DNA of 46,851 nucleotides from Paraburkholderia nodosa DSM 21604 (GTDB taxonomy: Bacteria > Pseudomonadota > Gammaproteobacteria > Burkholderiales > Burkholderiaceae): contig NZ_JAFA01000040.1 in NCBI RefSeq assembly GCF_000519185.1, positions 26,815 through 73,665 on the forward strand, written 5' to 3'. The notes beneath the pieces are model-generated. The model ran no database searches. It was given only the letters and a program-made list of their open reading frames with translations, and was not told the origin of the DNA. This document shows positions 32,751 through 41,617 of this stretch, one piece after another. A program made the translations under genes and the position numbers. Within the stretch, counting starts at the first letter, position 1; each line of letters starts with the position of its first letter.

Positions 32751-33695
32751 ATGATCCGCATTTCCGCACGCCGCCTGCCACACGACTACGCGCTCGCGCT
32801 CGCTACGGCACTCGCGCTCTTTGGCGCGCCCGCGCTGCTGCCGGCCCAGTTCGGTGGCGCAGCCGTCTACGCGCAAGCCGTCTACGCCACGCCTGAAGCC
32901 GCCGCGAACGCATTCACCGACGCACTCGCGACCAACGACCAGGGCGCCATGAAGCACGTGCTCGGCAACGATTTCACCGCGTTCATCCCGACGCAAAACA
33001 TCGGCCAGGACGATATCGATGACTACCTTGGCGCCTGGGCGAAGGGTCATCGCGTCGTACCCGATGCCACGCCGGTTGCCGGCAAGGCGAGCGCTCACGT
33101 CGAGGTGGGCGACAGCGGCTGGACGCTGCCCATCCCCATCGTGCAGTCGGGCAAGGGCTGGCATTTCGACCCGCGCGAAGGCGCAAGCGAAATTCTCACG
33201 CGCCGCATCGGCCGCAACGAGCGTGCTGCCATGCTCACCTCGCTCGCCTACGTCGACGCGCAGAACGACTATCGCAAGCTCACGCAGCACTATGCGCAGC
33301 GCCTCGTGAGCACTCCGGGCACGCACGACGGTTTGTACTGGCCGGTCGAGCCGGGCGAGACCGAAAGTCCGCTCGGACCGCTCGCGGCAGCCATGCCGGG
33401 CAACGCGAAGATCACGCCGACCGAGGGGTATCACGGCTATCACTTCCGCATTCTCACTGCACAGGGGCCGCACGCCAGTGGCGGTGCGCGCGGCTATCTC
33501 GAGAACGGGGACCTGAGCGGCGGCTTTGCGCTCGTGGCCTGGCCGGCGCAATACGGCAAAACCGGTGTGATGAGCTTCATCATCAATCAGGACGGTCAGC
33601 TTTATCAGAAGAACCTCGGGCCGAACGGCGCGCATACGGCAGCGGCGATCAAGGCATTCGATCCCGACTCGTCCTGGCAGGCCACCAAACCCTGA
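32751..33695 (+). CDS. DUF2950 exported protein
   Basis: A 314-residue exported protein of the DUF2950 family. A signal peptide (about residues 1-34) is followed by the domain body (PEAAANAFTDALATNDQGAMKHVLG, LTSLAYVDAQNDYRKLTQHYAQRL, GYHFRILTAQGPHASGGARGYLENG, FALVAWPAQYGKTGVMSFIINQDGQLYQKNLG). AGGAG precedes the ATG at 32751; TTG/ATG starts a few codons upstream are less likely. It follows the DUF3300 gene by 26 nt and is probably its functional partner. Molecular function is unknown. Confidence 0.84.
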   Translation: MIRISARRLPHDYALALATALALFGAPALLPAQFGGAAVYAQAVYATPEAAANAFTDALATNDQGAMKHVLGNDFTAFIPTQNIGQDDIDDYLGAWAKGHRVVPDATPVAGKASAHVEVGDSGWTLPIPIVQSGKGWHFDPREGASEILTRRIGRNERAAMLTSLAYVDAQNDYRKLTQHYAQRLVSTPGTHDGLYWPVEPGETESPLGPLAAAMPGNAKITPTEGYHGYHFRILTAQGPHASGGARGYLENGDLSGGFALVAWPAQYGKTGVMSFIINQDGQLYQKNLGPNGAHTAAAIKAFDPDSSWQATKP

Positions 33696-33892
33696 TCGGC
33701 GATCCGCCGTGCGTCGGGCGGCATGATTGCTGACGTCGCTCGCTAACGGACGCTTTACACGGAATTCGGGCACAATCCAGCCACGGCGACGTGGCTGTCG
33801 CCCGATGCGGGCTCTGGCCAACGGAAGCGGAGAGGTCGGGCATGTGGCTTGCTCAAACTTCCCCGCACTCTCATTCGTGTGGAGATAACCAA

Positions 33893-34480
33893 ATGCAACG
33901 ACGCAACTTCATGCTAACGGCGGCGGTGACCCTTGCCTCGGGCGGTCTCACGCTCGCGGGCTGTACCACCACGACGAATTCGAATTCCACGGCGTCGCAG
34001 AATATGTCCAAGCGGCAGTCGATCGACGCGTCTGTGGACGGCACTCTCTCGCGGCTGTATTCGACCGTGAAAGGCTCGCACGAGCTTCTCGCGAAGTCGC
34101 GCGGCGTGCTGGTGTTCCCCGAAGTGCTGCAGGCCGGCTTCATCGTCGGCGCGCAGTATGGCGAGGGCGCGTTGCGCGTGGGCGGCGCCACGGTCGGCTA
34201 TTACAGCACCGCGTCGGGCTCGTTCGGCCTGCAGGCCGGCGCTCAGTCGAAGGCGCTCATTTTCGCCTTCATGACGCAGGACGCGCTCGACAAATTCCGC
34301 GCGACGGACGGCTGGGCGGCCGGCGCCGACGCTTCGGTCGCGCTCGTGACCGTGGGTGCGAACGGCGTTATCGACACCAACACGGCCACGCACCCGGTGG
34401 AAGCCTTCGTGCTGACCAACGCGGGCCTGATGGCCGACGTCTCGCTGGCGGGCACCAAGGTCACGCGTCTGAACATCTGA
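33893..34480 (+). CDS. SYLF (Ysc84-like) lipid-binding lipoprotein
   Basis: A 195-residue lipoprotein. The signal ends in LAGC with the lipid Cys near residue 24, and the SYLF/Ysc84 domain follows (SHELLAKSRGVLVFPEVLQAGFIVGAQYGEGALRVGG, YYSTASGSFGLQAGAQSKALIFAFMTQDAL, FRATDGWAAGADASVALVTVGANG). SYLF domains bind phospholipids; bacterial members are periplasmic lipoproteins. GGAGATAACC precedes the ATG at 33893. A strong terminator follows 40 nt after the stop. Confidence 0.86.
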   Translation: MQRRNFMLTAAVTLASGGLTLAGCTTTTNSNSTASQNMSKRQSIDASVDGTLSRLYSTVKGSHELLAKSRGVLVFPEVLQAGFIVGAQYGEGALRVGGATVGYYSTASGSFGLQAGAQSKALIFAFMTQDALDKFRATDGWAAGADASVALVTVGANGVIDTNTATHPVEAFVLTNAGLMADVSLAGTKVTRLNI

Positions 34481-34518
34481 TAAGGCGCGCTCCGGTAAAA
34501 AGCGCCGGATCATGTAAA

Positions 34519-34546
34519 AAGGGCAAGGCGATCAAGCCTTGCCCTT
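34519..34546. terminator. Terminator between convergent genes
   Basis: AAGGGCAAGGC (34519-34529) / GCCTTGCCCTT (34536-34546) is a perfect 11-bp stem with a GATCAA loop, preceded by AAAAA and followed by a T-containing stretch, so it can end transcription from both sides. Confidence 0.8.
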
Positions 34547-34589
34547 CGTCATTTCTGTGCGCCCCGAACGGGCTAAGCCGCGTACGGCC

Positions 34590-35813
34590 TCAGCAGCCCG
34601 TATTCTTCACGCGCTCGACTTCGAGGCCGAACAACGGACGCAGCTTCGTGCCGAGCACATTGCCCGCGAACGCGCACACGAGCCAGAGCCAGCCGTGCAG
34701 GCTGCCCGAGACGATGCCGCTGAAATACGCGCCGATATTGCAGCCGTAAGCGAGGCGCGCGCCATAGCCGAGCAGCAGCCCGCCGATCACGGCCGCCACG
34801 AGCGAGCGCAGCGGAATGCGCCACACCGGCGCGTAGCGGCCCGCGAGCGAGGCCGCGGTCATGGCGCCGAGCACGATGCCGATGTCCATGACCGTGGTGA
34901 CGTCGTGGCTCGCCGGCGCGGCGAGCGCGGCGGCGTTCGGGCCGGCCATCCAGTACTTCCAGCTCGCCACGTCGATGCCAAGCGTTGCGAAGCCTTTCGC
35001 GCCCCACAGCGCGAACGCCGAGGTCACGCCCCAGGGGCGGCCCGAGAGCGCGAGCGTCGCGAAATTCAGGATCGCGAGCGCCACCGCGCCGGCAAGCAGC
35101 GGCCACGGGCCATGCAGCCACGGCGAGGTGTGCGGCGCGCGCGGCTCGTTGACGAGACGGCCGTGGCGGCGCTTCTCGACGACCACGGTGAGCGCGGCGA
35201 TCAGCGCGAACACCGCGAGGTTGAGTGCAATGGCGGGCGCGGCGCCGAGCGCGTTCACGAACGAGAACGGCTTCAATTGCGGCATCGACGTCCAGAACGG
35301 CATGTGCGCCGTGGCGACCACGGAGCCCACGATAAAGGCGATGAGCGTCACGACCATGCGCGTGCTGCCGCCACCGACGGTATAGAGCGTGCCCGAGGCG
35401 CAGCCGCCGCCCAGCTGCATGCCCACGCCGAACATGAACGCGCCGACGATGACCGACGTGCCCGCAGGCGAAACGAGCCCCGTGACCGGATGGCCGAACA
35501 GCGAACCTGCCGCGAGCGCGGGGAAGAACAGGAGGACGCCGATCGCAAGCATGACCATCTGCGCGCGCAGGCCGGCGCCGCGCCCGTCGGCGATGAATAC
35601 GCGCCACGCCGAGGTGAAGCCGAACGCCGCGTGATAGAGCGTCATGCCGAGCAGCGCGCCGACCACGTAGAGCGCCGCCTGACGCCCGCTCACGGTCTGC
35701 GCGAGATACACCGCACCGAGCGCGACGAGCAACAGCGCGATGCCTAGCGGCCTGGGATTAATGGAGTCAAGTCGGCGCGGCGCGCGCGCGAACGGCGTGG
35801 AGAGGTCGGACAT
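34590..35813 (-). CDS. YeeE/YedE-type sulfur-compound transporter
   Basis: A 407-residue integral membrane protein of the YeeE/YedE (TsuA) family, which imports thiosulfate or related sulfur compounds. Many hydrophobic helices are visible, and the two characteristic glycine-rich repeats contain cysteines: MQLGGGCASGTLYTVGGGS and ARLAYGCNIGAYFSGIVSG, the sites thought to pass the sulfur substrate. The ATG at 35813 (MSDLSTPFARAPRRLDS) is chosen as it starts just before the first membrane segment; longer forms would add 71 unlikely residues. It is divergent from an MCP gene. No sulfurtransferase (TusA-like) gene is adjacent. Confidence 0.86.
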   Translation of the reverse strand: MSDLSTPFARAPRRLDSINPRPLGIALLLVALGAVYLAQTVSGRQAALYVVGALLGMTLYHAAFGFTSAWRVFIADGRGAGLRAQMVMLAIGVLLFFPALAAGSLFGHPVTGLVSPAGTSVIVGAFMFGVGMQLGGGCASGTLYTVGGGSTRMVVTLIAFIVGSVVATAHMPFWTSMPQLKPFSFVNALGAAPAIALNLAVFALIAALTVVVEKRRHGRLVNEPRAPHTSPWLHGPWPLLAGAVALAILNFATLALSGRPWGVTSAFALWGAKGFATLGIDVASWKYWMAGPNAAALAAPASHDVTTVMDIGIVLGAMTAASLAGRYAPVWRIPLRSLVAAVIGGLLLGYGARLAYGCNIGAYFSGIVSGSLHGWLWLVCAFAGNVLGTKLRPLFGLEVERVKNTGC

Positions 35814-36144
35814 GGGAGCGGGGCAGCCTGGAAAGCCGCCAGGAAAAACAATCGGCGAAAGCAAAACGATAGCACGAATAGCAAATCGATCTGGCCGAGC
35901 CCCCGGGCCGGCTTTTCGCGACTCGCGTCGGGCCATGAGAAATCGCCACAAACCCCATTCAGACGGGACTTTCCCAGACATTGGGACGAACCCGCGCCAA
36001 CCCTCGCGTAGCCCTGCGCTCATCATGGATTTCCCCTATGCAGCGCCGCGCGCCGTCTGCCGTTACGCGAGACGAGGTGCGAAGGCGCGTCGGGCCGCGC
36101 GGATTCGCACTGGCTGGAAGATAAAAAAACGCAACGGAGACCTC
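35814..36144. other. Divergent intergenic region, no gene seen
   Basis: A 331-bp gap between the YeeE-type and MCP genes. It includes an AT-rich stretch around 35845-35895 that could hold promoters for either direction; no convincing small coding frame, RNA or operator was recognised. Confidence 0.4.
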
Positions 36145-37776
36145 ATGCTGGGAAACATCACCATTCGCCGCGGGCTCACGCTCGTTATCGGTATCTTCGT
36201 CGCGTTTCTGCTGACGGTGATCGGCGTGTCGTATGGCGCGCTCAAGATCACCAACGACAGCCTGCACGACGCCCAGCGCGGCGCGCAGTCGCTCGACGCC
36301 CTCAAGACCAGTTCGGAACGCCTGCTCCAGGTGCGCCTCGCGCTCGGCGGCTACGAGACGCTCTTTAGCGTCGGCAAGGCCACGGACGGCCTGCTCGACA
36401 AGGCGCACCAGGTGCTCGTGAATTCGAACAAGGAGTTCGCGCTCTACAGCGCCGGCCCGTTCGACGACCCCGAAGAGGCGCGCCTCGCCCAGGCCGTGAG
36501 CAGCGCGCGCGAGGCGCTCGTCTCGCAGGCGCTCGAGCCCGAGTACAAGTCGCTCGTCGACAACGATTTCAACACCTTCCGCACGATCCAGGGCGAAACC
36601 GCCGACCGCTACTACGGCGCCTACGCGAAGGCGATCGACGCGCTCGAGAGCTGGCAGGCCGCGCGCCAGCAGCAGGACGCCGACACCGCCGCGCAGCGCT
36701 TTCGTCTGTCGCTCATCGTGTTCGGCCTGATCGGCGTGGTGGGCGTGGCGATCGGCGTGTTCGCGCGCGTGGGGCTCGCCGCCGCCGTAGTCAAGCCGGT
36801 GAACCATGCGATTCGTCATTTCGAGCGCATCGCCGCGGGCGACCTCACGGTGGACGTGCGGGTGCGCTCGAAGAACGAAATGGGCCAGTTGCTGGGCGCG
36901 CTGCAGACCATGCGCGACGGCCTCGTGGGCACCGTCTCGCGCGTGCGCGGCAGCACGCACGAAATCACGCAGGGCGCGAAGCAGATCGCGTCGGGCAACG
37001 TCGATCTCTCGGACCGCACGGCGCAGCAGGCGGCGGCGCTCGAAGAAACGGCGGCGAGCATCGAAGAGCTTTCGGCGGCGGTGCGTCAGAACACTGACGG
37101 CGCGAAGGAAGCGAGCGGGCTCGCCCAGACCGCGCTCGAAACGGTCACGCGCGGCGCCGACGTGGTGGCCCGCGTGAACGCGACGATGAGCGACATCACG
37201 GCCTCGTCGCAGAAGGTGGAGGAGATCACCGGCATCATCGAGGGCATTGCGTTCCAGACCAACATCCTCGCGCTCAACGCGGCGGTGGAGGCGGCGCGCG
37301 CAGGCGAGCAGGGTCGCGGCTTCGCGGTCGTGGCGAGCGAGGTGCGCAGCCTCGCGCAGCGCTCGGGCACGGCGGCCAAGGAGATCAAGGAGCTGATCGC
37401 GGCCTCGGCGGCGACCGTCGGCGCGGGCGCGCGCCTCGTGGAAGACGCGCGCCGCACCATGGACGAGGCGCGCAGTGCGGTGGCGCGCGTGCGCGGGATC
37501 ATGAGCGAGATCGAGACCGCGACGCACGAGCAAAGCGATGGCATCGAGCAGGTGAACCGCGCGATTGCGCAGATCGACGAGGTCACGCAGCGCAATGCGG
37601 CGCTCGTGGAGGAAGCGGCGGCGGCCGCGCAGTCGCTCGAATCGCAGGCCGATTTGCTGCGCGAGGCCGTGGCGGTGTTCAATCTGGGTGGCGCGGGGCA
37701 GGCCGGTGCGCGCCCGCCGCATGCCGCGGCGGCCGACCCGCGCGCGGCCCGCGGGAGCGCGCCGGCGCTGGCCTGA
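36145..37776 (+). CDS. Methyl-accepting chemotaxis protein
   Basis: A 543-residue chemoreceptor. TM1 (about 11-31) and TM2 (about 190-214) bracket a periplasmic helical domain, followed by HAMP (about 215-268, KPVNHAIRHFERIAAGDLTVDV) and the MCP signalling domain with the highly conserved tip (IAFQTNILALNAAVEAARAGEQGRGFAVVASEVRSLAQRS) and methylation helices rich in Glu/Gln/Ala. ACGGAGACC precedes the ATG at 36145. Unlike the tip-only protein at 12197 it is complete. It has no NWETF-type tail. Its ligand is unknown. Confidence 0.92.
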   Translation: MLGNITIRRGLTLVIGIFVAFLLTVIGVSYGALKITNDSLHDAQRGAQSLDALKTSSERLLQVRLALGGYETLFSVGKATDGLLDKAHQVLVNSNKEFALYSAGPFDDPEEARLAQAVSSAREALVSQALEPEYKSLVDNDFNTFRTIQGETADRYYGAYAKAIDALESWQAARQQQDADTAAQRFRLSLIVFGLIGVVGVAIGVFARVGLAAAVVKPVNHAIRHFERIAAGDLTVDVRVRSKNEMGQLLGALQTMRDGLVGTVSRVRGSTHEITQGAKQIASGNVDLSDRTAQQAAALEETAASIEELSAAVRQNTDGAKEASGLAQTALETVTRGADVVARVNATMSDITASSQKVEEITGIIEGIAFQTNILALNAAVEAARAGEQGRGFAVVASEVRSLAQRSGTAAKEIKELIAASAATVGAGARLVEDARRTMDEARSAVARVRGIMSEIETATHEQSDGIEQVNRAIAQIDEVTQRNAALVEEAAAAAQSLESQADLLREAVAVFNLGGAGQAGARPPHAAAADPRAARGSAPALA

Positions 37777-37790
37777 GCCAGCCGTTGCGG

Positions 37791-37816
37791 GTTGTCCTTG
37801 CCGTTGCAGGGACAAC
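37791..37816 (+). terminator. Weak hairpin after the MCP gene
   Basis: GTTGTCC (37791-37797) and GGACAAC (37810-37816) form a 7-bp stem with a 12-nt loop shortly after the MCP stop; TTTTA occurs only 10 nt later. A modest terminator candidate. Confidence 0.35.
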
Positions 37817-37942
37817 TTCCGGCCGTTTTAACCTGAGGTTATACCCCGCGCGCAATTCGCAATTGAGTTCCCCATCGTTCCCGGCGAGACTGGCGGCATA
37901 GGCCGTCAGGGTTTGGCCGTCAGCGAAAGAGAACAACGGATC

Positions 37943-39190
37943 ATGCGAGTTTGTGTTTTGGGCGGTGGGGTAATTGGCGTGAGCACGGCGTACGCGCTCG
38001 CCCGCGATGGACACGAGGTCACGCTCGTCGAACGCCATGCCGACGTCGCGCGCGAAACGAGCCACGCCAATGGCGGCCAGCTCAGCTACAGCTACGTCGC
38101 GCCGCTCGCGGACCCCTCCGTGCTGCCCAAGCTGCCGCAATGGCTCTTCTCGCGCGACGCCGCGCTGCGTTTCGTGCCGCGGCTCGATCCGCACCAATGG
38201 CGCTGGTGCGCCGCATTCCTGCGTGCGTGCACGCGCGCACGCAGCCGCGCGACCACGGCCGAACTGCTCGGCCTCGGCTTTTTGAGCCAGCGTCTCATGC
38301 ACGAGGTGGTCGAGCGCGAAGCGCTTTCATTCGACTACGTGCGCAACGGCAAGCTCGTGGTGTATCGCGACGAGGAAGGTTTCGCGGGCGCACGCCGCCA
38401 GGCGCAATACCAGGCGAACCTGGGCTGCGTACAGCACGCGCTCGACGGCGCGGCGTGCGTCGCGCTCGAACCCGCGCTCGCGCATATCGGTGCAGGGATC
38501 GTGGGCGGCATTCACACGCCTGGCGAAGAGGCCGCCGACTGCGATCAGTTCACGCGCGGCCTCGCCCGCGCGGCGCAGCGCGACGGCGCGACCCTGCAAC
38601 TTGCCACCGAGTTTTCTGGACTGCGAACGAAAGGACTGCGGGTGCTCGCCGCGCAGACCTCGCAGGGCGACATCGAAGCCGACGCCTTCGTCGTGTGCCT
38701 CGGTTTCCAGAGCCAGCCGATGCTTGCCTCGCTCGGCGTGCACGTGCCCGTGTATCCGCTCAAGGGCTACAGCCTCACGCTCCCCAACGCGAATGCGCAA
38801 GGCGCGCCGCGCGTTTCGGTCACGGATGCGCATCACAAGGTCGTCTATGCCCCGCTCGGCGAGCGCCTGCGCATTGCGGGCATGGTCGATCTCACGGGCA
38901 TGAGCCCGCACGCCGACGACGCCCGCATCGCGCTGCTCACGCGCCAAGCGCGCGAAACCTTCCCCGACGCCGGCGACTACGAAGCCATTCAGACGTGGAC
39001 CGGCATGCGTCCCGCCACGCCGGACAGCAAGCCTGTGATTGGCGCCACGCACTTTCGCAACCTGTGGCTCAACACGGGGCACGGCGCGCTCGGCTTCACG
39101 CTCGCGCTCGGCAGCGCGCAGCTGCTCGCCGATCTGCTGGCGGAGCGCGAGTTGCCGATCGACGGCGACGCCTTCGCGCCGGGCCGCTGA
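37943..39190 (+). CDS. D-amino-acid dehydrogenase (DadA-like) flavoprotein
   Basis: A 415-residue FAD-dependent oxidoreductase of the DAO/DadA family that oxidises D-amino acids to 2-oxo acids. The N-terminal dinucleotide motif is VCVLGGGVIGVSTAYALARDGHEVTLVER, then ETSHANGGQLSYSYVAPLADP (a DadA signature), and the C-terminal FAD stretch is TGMRPATPDSKPVIG...NLWLNTGHGALGFTLALGSAQLLADLL. No dadX racemase or Lrp gene is adjacent, so it may be one of several paralogues. A related N-methyl or imino-acid substrate is possible. Confidence 0.85.
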   Translation: MRVCVLGGGVIGVSTAYALARDGHEVTLVERHADVARETSHANGGQLSYSYVAPLADPSVLPKLPQWLFSRDAALRFVPRLDPHQWRWCAAFLRACTRARSRATTAELLGLGFLSQRLMHEVVEREALSFDYVRNGKLVVYRDEEGFAGARRQAQYQANLGCVQHALDGAACVALEPALAHIGAGIVGGIHTPGEEAADCDQFTRGLARAAQRDGATLQLATEFSGLRTKGLRVLAAQTSQGDIEADAFVVCLGFQSQPMLASLGVHVPVYPLKGYSLTLPNANAQGAPRVSVTDAHHKVVYAPLGERLRIAGMVDLTGMSPHADDARIALLTRQARETFPDAGDYEAIQTWTGMRPATPDSKPVIGATHFRNLWLNTGHGALGFTLALGSAQLLADLLAERELPIDGDAFAPGR

Positions 39191-39218
39191 CCTCGCGCAC
39201 CGATTTATCAACGAGGCG

Positions 39219-40181
39219 TTACTGCAGCGTCGCGCCTTCCTCGCGCACGACCACGCTCGTGCGTCCGTCGATGCTCACCGGCACTTCGCCGCGCACGGTC
39301 GCGCGCCGGACGATGCGTCGCGCGTCGCCGTAGTCGTTGATCGCGTAGTGCTGCGTGGCGCGATTGTCCCAGATCGCGACGTCGCCTTCCTGCCAGTTCC
39401 AGCGCACTGTGTTTTCGAGCCGCGTGACATGCTCGTGGAACACCTGCAGCAGGTGCGCCGAATCGAACGACGAGAGACCCTTGAGCCGCTGCACGAAGTG
39501 GCCGAGCACGAGCGTGCGTTCGCCCGTTTCCGGATGCACGCGCACCACGGGATGTTCGGTTTCGTAGAGCTTCGACGTGAAGACTTCGCGGTAACGCTTG
39601 AGCTGCGCGCTGTCCGCGTTCGTGTGCGTGGACGCGTAGTCGTAGGCATTGGTGTGGAGCGCCCAGAGCGTATCGGCGAGCGCGCGCAGCGGCTCGGGCA
39701 GTTGCGCGTACGCGGCGGCCGTATTGGCCCACACCGTGTCGCCGCCAAATGGCGGAATCACTACGGCGCGCAGGATCGAGACTTTCGGGTAGGCGTCGAC
39801 GAAGGTGATGTCGGTGTGCCACGAGTTGGCGCGCGCGCCGTGCAGCGAATCGAGTTCCAGCAGGCTGCCGCCTTCCACCGAGGGCACCGTGGGGTGCGCG
39901 ACCGTCTCGCCGAAGCGCCGCGCGAAGGCTTCCTGTGCGGTATCGTCGAGATGCTGCTGGCCACGGAAGAACAGCACTTTGTGACGCAGCAGGGCGGCGT
40001 TGATCGCGTCGAACGTGGCGCTGTCGAGATCGGCGTGAAGACGCACGCCGTCGATGCGCGCGCCAATGCGGCCCGCGACCTGATGGAGGTCGAGTGCGAT
40101 ATCGGCGTGTTGCTTCGTGCCGGCATGCAGATGCGCGGACGGAACGGAAACGGCGGGGCGCTGCGTGTGAACGTCGGACAT
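39219..40181 (-). CDS. TauD/TfdA-family 2-oxoglutarate dioxygenase
   Basis: A 320-residue Fe(II)/2-oxoglutarate dioxygenase. The facial triad is His122-x-Asp124 (SWHTDITF) with His278 (ATQHYAINDYG), and Arg289 or Arg292 is suited to bind 2-oxoglutarate; the fold otherwise follows TauD/AtsK (HKVLFFRGQQHLDD, AHPTVPSVEG). Family members oxidise taurine, alkyl sulfates or aryloxyacetates; the sequence does not fix the substrate, though the short distance to a sulfur transporter (4 kb) is suggestive only. The start at 40181 has GGAGACTTTCG upstream on the coding strand. Confidence 0.84.
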   Translation of the reverse strand: MSDVHTQRPAVSVPSAHLHAGTKQHADIALDLHQVAGRIGARIDGVRLHADLDSATFDAINAALLRHKVLFFRGQQHLDDTAQEAFARRFGETVAHPTVPSVEGGSLLELDSLHGARANSWHTDITFVDAYPKVSILRAVVIPPFGGDTVWANTAAAYAQLPEPLRALADTLWALHTNAYDYASTHTNADSAQLKRYREVFTSKLYETEHPVVRVHPETGERTLVLGHFVQRLKGLSSFDSAHLLQVFHEHVTRLENTVRWNWQEGDVAIWDNRATQHYAINDYGDARRIVRRATVRGEVPVSIDGRTSVVVREEGATLQ

Positions 40182-40293
40182 CGAAAGTCTCCTCGGCTGG
40201 ACGTGGAACGCCCATTCAAGCAGGCTTGCACCGCGAGAAGAACTGACGATTTCTGCGAAGCTATGCGCGCGGCGGCGCGCTATGGATAGCTGC

Positions 40294-40312
40294 GTGCGTG
40301 ATTAGCACGCAC
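40294..40312. other. Inverted repeat upstream of the TauD-like gene
   Basis: GTGCGTG (40294-40300) / CACGCAC (40306-40312) with a 5-nt ATTAG centre, about 115 bp before the TauD-like start. It could be a regulator site or a second terminator hairpin behind the tRNA. Confidence 0.35.
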
Positions 40313-40352
40313 CAAAAGAAAATGACGCAGACCCGCGAGGGAATGCGTCATT
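40313..40352 (-). terminator. Intrinsic terminator of tRNA-Val
   Basis: Read on the minus strand, AATGACGCA (40352-40344) and TGCGTCATT (40329-40321) form a 9-bp stem followed by TTCTTTT. This is a good intrinsic terminator about 43 nt past the tRNA 3' end. Confidence 0.75.
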
Positions 40353-40394
40353 CAGAAGATGCTGCAAGGTACAGCTTCTTTACTGCATGTTCGT

Positions 40395-40471
40395 TGGTAG
40401 GCTCGATTGGATTCGAACCAACGACCCCCACCATGTCAAGGTGGTGCTCTAACCAACTGAGCTACGAGCCT
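40395..40471 (-). tRNA. tRNA-Val (anticodon GAC)
   Basis: A 77-nt tRNA on the minus strand with encoded CCA. The acceptor stem AGGCTCG pairs with CGAGCCT, the D arm holds AGCTCAGTTGGTTAGAGC, the anticodon loop is TTGACAT (anticodon GAC, valine), and the T arm has GGTTCGAATCC. A consensus promoter lies directly upstream (40484-40512). Confidence 0.95.
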
Positions 40472-40483
40472 GTCGAGGCGCGA

Positions 40484-40512
40484 ATTATAGAGACACTCGC
40501 GCGCGCTTGCAA
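40484..40512 (-). promoter_or_regulatory. Promoter of tRNA-Val
   Basis: On the minus strand TTGCAA (40512-40507), exactly 17 bp, then a perfect TATAAT (40489-40484), followed by a GC-rich discriminator (TCGCGCC) typical of stringently controlled stable-RNA promoters. Confidence 0.8.
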
Positions 40513-40553
40513 GCGCTTTTCTCGAATCGGGCGAAACGCCGTGTCTTCACGGG

Positions 40554-40793
40554 ATCGAGCGCAAGGTGGCTCAGGTCGCGACCAATATTCTGCTCAATCT
40601 GAATCTCGTGGGGATGGGGCTCGGTTATGCGCTCCTGCCCGCGTATGTCTCGTCGCTCACGAGCCGCGCGATCTGCACGCGCCCGCTCGAAGGCGAGCCG
40701 CCCACCATCGACTTGCTGATGGTGTCGCGCAAAGAGCCGCATGCCGCGGAGCTCGAAGCGTTGTTCGAACTCGTGCGCGAGAACGAGGCTTAA
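40554..40793 (+). pseudogene. C-terminal remnant of a LysR regulator
   Basis: The frame encodes IERKVAQVATNILLNLNLVGMGLGYALLPAYVSSL...GEPPTIDLLMVSRKEPHAAELEALFELV, the C-terminal part of a LysR effector-binding domain (GxGxALLPAYV and the closing SRKEP...LFELV helix). There is no helix-turn-helix and no start codon or ribosome site in a sensible place; the frame is open only from 40491, where a TAG blocks it, and the tRNA-Val promoter occupies the position where the rest of the gene would be. It is therefore a truncated fossil. Its stop overlaps that of the convergent IclR gene. Confidence 0.75.
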
Positions 40794-41593
40794 CGCTTCG
40801 TGTTGTCCTCCTGCGCCTCTAACGCCGTCACCATTTCCTGCGCGGCGCGCTGCAACTCGGGCACGAAGCGGCGCACGGCCTCCGCCGGATTGATGGCCTG
40901 CTCCAGGTAGATCACATTCAGGCTCGCGAGCACGCGCCCATGTGCCTCGATGGCCGTTGCGAGCGCACCGATCTTGCGCTGGTCCGCCCAGTCGCCGTGG
41001 TTCGAGCCGAAGCCGTCTGCGCGTGTCTGGCGCACGAGATTGCGGATATAGGCCGTGTCGCTCGCGAGCTTTTGCTGTTGCTCGCCGCCCGCACCCGCGC
41101 GTAACAGTTCCAGGATGTCTTCGCGCTCCGCCTCGGGACACATCGCAAAGTACACGCGGCCGGCCGCCGTGAGCAGGATCGGCAGGCGGCGGCCCACCAT
41201 CGCGCGGTGAAACGAAAGCGGGCTGAAGCGGTGCGTGGTCTCGCGTATCACCATGGAGTCGCCATCGGGCGTCGTGAGGTCCGATGGCCACACGGTGCGC
41301 TGGAGCATTTGCGCCATGATCGGCGGCGCGATGGTCGCGATCAGCTCGTCGTCGGTGAAGCCTTCGCTCAGGCCGCGCACGTTCATCGTCAGACGAAAGC
41401 TGTCGTCGGAAGCGCTGCGGCGCACGAACTTCTCCTCGACCAGGGTTTCCAGCAGACGCCTCACCGTCGTGCGATGCAGGCCCGTTGCTTCGCTCAGCTG
41501 CTGGCTCGTGGCGCGCCCGTTCTCCATGGCGTTGAGCGCCTGGAGCACCTGCAGGCCGCGCGCCAGCCCCCGCACGTTTGCATACTTCGTCAT
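40790..41593 (-). CDS. mhpR: IclR-family activator MhpR
   Basis: A 267-residue IclR-family regulator. The winged helix (about 10-75: GLARGLQVLQALNAMENGRATSQQLSEATGLHRTTVRRLLETLVEEKFV) precedes the IclR effector domain. AAGGAG precedes the ATG at 41593. It is divergent from the mhp operon exactly as mhpR is in E. coli, where it activates the operon with phenylpropionoid inducers. The gap carries a TGTGCAT-TCT-ATGCACA palindrome centred about 58 bp upstream of the predicted mhpA start, where E. coli MhpR is known to bind. Confidence 0.85.
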   Translation of the reverse strand: MTKYANVRGLARGLQVLQALNAMENGRATSQQLSEATGLHRTTVRRLLETLVEEKFVRRSASDDSFRLTMNVRGLSEGFTDDELIATIAPPIMAQMLQRTVWPSDLTTPDGDSMVIRETTHRFSPLSFHRAMVGRRLPILLTAAGRVYFAMCPEAEREDILELLRAGAGGEQQQKLASDTAYIRNLVRQTRADGFGSNHGDWADQRKIGALATAIEAHGRVLASLNVIYLEQAINPAEAVRRFVPELQRAAQEMVTALEAQEDNTKR

Positions 41594-41617
41594 CAAAAAC
41601 TCCTTAAAAATCAACTG

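Noticed and set aside
40395..40471. tRNA-Val as an integration site of a genomic island
   Set aside because: No integrase gene or repeated tRNA 3' end was seen on either side; the LysR remnant lies on the 5' side of the tRNA, the opposite of usual integration.
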